46,003 nt of DNA from an uncultured Thermoguttaceae bacterium (lineage in GTDB: Bacteria; Planctomycetota; Planctomycetia; Pirellulales; Thermoguttaceae). The stretch spans positions 1 to 46,003 of the forward strand of contig CALIRO010000016.1 in the NCBI GenBank assembly GCA_938042245.1, given 5' to 3'. Positions 44,705 to 46,003 of the stretch are shown one piece after another. The notes under the pieces are model-generated. The model saw only the letters and a program-made list of their open reading frames with translations, was not told the DNA's origin and did no database searches. A program made the position numbers and the translations under genes. Within the stretch, counting starts at the first letter, position 1, and the number at the start of each line of letters is the position of its first letter.

Positions 44705-46003
44705 CTATGGAAACCGGAGTGGCTCTTGCTGGAACAACGAAGGCCGACGGATCACTTTGAACCGTCCCTCCTCTTGCCGAGCAGGAGGGGACCTTCCCGA
44801 AAGCTCACGCTGCGCGCCGGAGTTGCGTTGCCCATCTTGGGATGCTGGCCCCATGGCGGAACCGTCCGGGAATCGCCCCCCGGACTGCTCGGGAGGGGGT
44901 GGTTTGCCAGGTTCCGGCGCTGGAGGAATCTCAGGCAGAGGAGTTTCCGGTACTGGCTTCTCCGTGGACGGCTTTTCCAGCTCCTGGAGCACCCAAGGCG
45001 CCAGCGTAGGACCATCAATGGGTTTTGTCCAATCCTCCTCAGGGAGGCTCAAAGCCTCCTCCGGCAACGGGCCTGCAGAAATACTTTGCCAGATCTGGGC
45101 CCGGATTTCCAAGGCTTCTCGATTGAGAGGATCGAAATGGACAGCCATTTCGGCAAAACGGAGAGCCCGATCCAGGTCGCCTTGGTTCCAAGCCTGTCGG
45201 GCCATCCGCACATAACGGCGGGCTACCGAACGTTTGCCCAACGGGCTCATTTTCTCCACATAGACCTTCTGACGGCGTTGGAACTCCCATTGTTGCAAGG
45301 CCCCTTCGCCGTAGGCTTCCGGTTCCCGCACAATATGGGGCGTAACCAACACGATAATTTCCACCCGTTTGACCTCTTCGGTTTTTCGGCGGAATAGTAC
45401 GCCCACCAAGGGCAAATTGCCAAAGAAGGGAATCTGGTTAATGCTGGAGGTGGCCTGCTCTTGCATGAGGCCGCCGATGACTACCGTGCAACCGTCCCGG
45501 ACCATGATATTGGTGGTTACCTTGGTAACATCTTTTTGCGGTAAGGTGAAATTACCCTGAATGGTAACCGTACCGTCGGAAAGTTCTGGGTGGATTTCCA
45601 TGCGGATCAGGCCATCCGGTGAGATGAACGGACGGATACGCAATTGGGTACCGATGTCCAAAAATTGCACCGTTTGGGTGGTGGCGGTTTCGGTCTGGGT
45701 GGTATTGACGTAGCCTTCTTGGCGGCCGATCAAGATGTCGGCCCGGTGTTTGTTGAGCACCATCAGGCGGGGGGCAGCAATGACGTTGGCGTCGGCCACA
45801 CTCTCTAAGGCTTCCAAAAATGCCCCCACATCCCCGTCGATAAACCCAAACTTCAATCCGCCCTGGGTGAAGGTAACCTGCGAGAGGCTCTCGACCGGGG
45901 TTCCCCAGCCGATGGTGAAATTGCTGTTATTAATGAGCTTCTTGAAATCCACGCCGAACTTATCCGTATCATCCAGGCGCACGCTGAGGATCATGGCCTG
46001 GAT
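44705..46003 (-). CDS. Secretin (GspD/PilQ-like) with TPR C-terminal extension, partial
   Basis: The 5' end lies beyond the right edge; the frame is open to 46003 and the first visible residues are IQAMILSVRLDDTDKFGVDF, the beginning of a secretin core. The outer-membrane channel domain shows DVGAFLEALESVADANVIAA, LMVLNKHRADILIGRQEGYV, GTQLRIRPFISPDGLIRMEI, VTTNIMVRDGCTVVIGGLM and PFFGNLPLVGVLFRR. After the secretin domain comes an unusual extension: a TPR-like stretch (RRYVRMARQAWNQGDLDRAL, then FAEMAVHFDPLNREALEIRA) and a Pro/Glu-rich tail. The TPR lipoprotein gene follows 64 bases later. It heads the cluster of secretion and regulatory genes. Confidence 0.9.
   Translation of the reverse strand: MQAMILSVRLDDTDKFGVDFKKLINNSNFTIGWGTPVESLSQVTFTQGGLKFGFIDGDVGAFLEALESVADANVIAAPRLMVLNKHRADILIGRQEGYVNTTQTETATTQTVQFLDIGTQLRIRPFISPDGLIRMEIHPELSDGTVTIQGNFTLPQKDVTKVTTNIMVRDGCTVVIGGLMQEQATSSINQIPFFGNLPLVGVLFRRKTEEVKRVEIIVLVTPHIVREPEAYGEGALQQWEFQRRQKVYVEKMSPLGKRSVARRYVRMARQAWNQGDLDRALRFAEMAVHFDPLNREALEIRAQIWQSISAGPLPEEALSLPEEDWTKPIDGPTLAPWVLQELEKPSTEKPVPETPLPEIPPAPEPGKPPPPEQSGGRFPDGSAMGPASQDGQRNSGAQRELSGRSPPARQEEGRFKVIRRPSLFQQEPLRFP

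Overview
The window reads as chromosomal DNA of a member of the Planctomycetota, probably a thermophilic or moderately thermophilic Pirellulales-type organism. Pointers are a Tat-exported Gfo/Idh/MocA oxidoreductase, a PmoA-family (DUF6807) protein, an exported PQQ-like beta-propeller protein, an AtpD that resembles planctomycete AtpD as I remember it, many two-component proteins, and type II secretion/type IV pilus-like genes. The genus cannot be fixed from sequence alone. There are three tRNA genes, no rRNA, and no transposase, phage or CRISPR that I can see.

Layout. 1-1200: tRNA-Ser(UGA) and repeat-rich DNA. 1.2-6.8 kb: an HDOD protein, a TPR protein, an exported beta-propeller protein and a YifB/ComM AAA+ ATPase. 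7.4-13.2 kb: an OmpR/PhoB-type response regulator, a PhoR-like kinase, an exported unknown protein and an anchored parallel beta-helix protein; the last three overlap by 4 bases each. A small secretin-motif protein follows. 13.7-15.2 kb: F1 ATP synthase beta gene with no other atp gene nearby. 15.2-16.6 kb: REP-like repeats, the second copy of an inverted repeat, tRNA-Ser(GGA) and a terminator. 16.6-21.2 kb: RuvB, a membrane protein and a sodium:solute symporter. 21.4-27.1 kb: tRNA-Arg(UCG), a PAS histidine kinase, aconitase and a glycosyltransferase. 27.3-30.7 kb: two dTDP-rhamnose genes (rfbA, rfbD) and ispH. 31.2-37.5 kb: a Gfo/Idh/MocA oxidoreductase, a putative metallopeptidase, two unknown proteins and the PmoA-family protein, separated by long intergenic stretches. 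38.1-46.0 kb: a minus-strand secretion/pilus cluster (secretin, TPR lipoprotein, histidine kinase, receiver-only regulator, STAS protein, GspE-type ATPase, GspF-type membrane protein) running off the right edge.

How the genes fit together. The 7.4-12.7 kb operon looks like a sensory system whose kinase is co-translated with two extracytoplasmic proteins. The 38-46 kb cluster mixes secretion machinery with phosphorelay and STAS regulators. Central-metabolism and housekeeping genes (acnA, atpD, ruvB, ispH) stand alone or in short pairs.

The most unusual signals are: (1) a roughly 140-bp inverted repeat, one copy beside each of the two tRNA-Ser genes, bracketing about 15.8 kb; (2) a strand-composition gradient, G-rich at the 5' end of transcription units and C-rich at the 3' end; (3) a single-base frameshift in a C6 run that splits a TPR lipoprotein gene; (4) a four-copy dispersed repeat of about 140 bp and separate modular REP-like islands.
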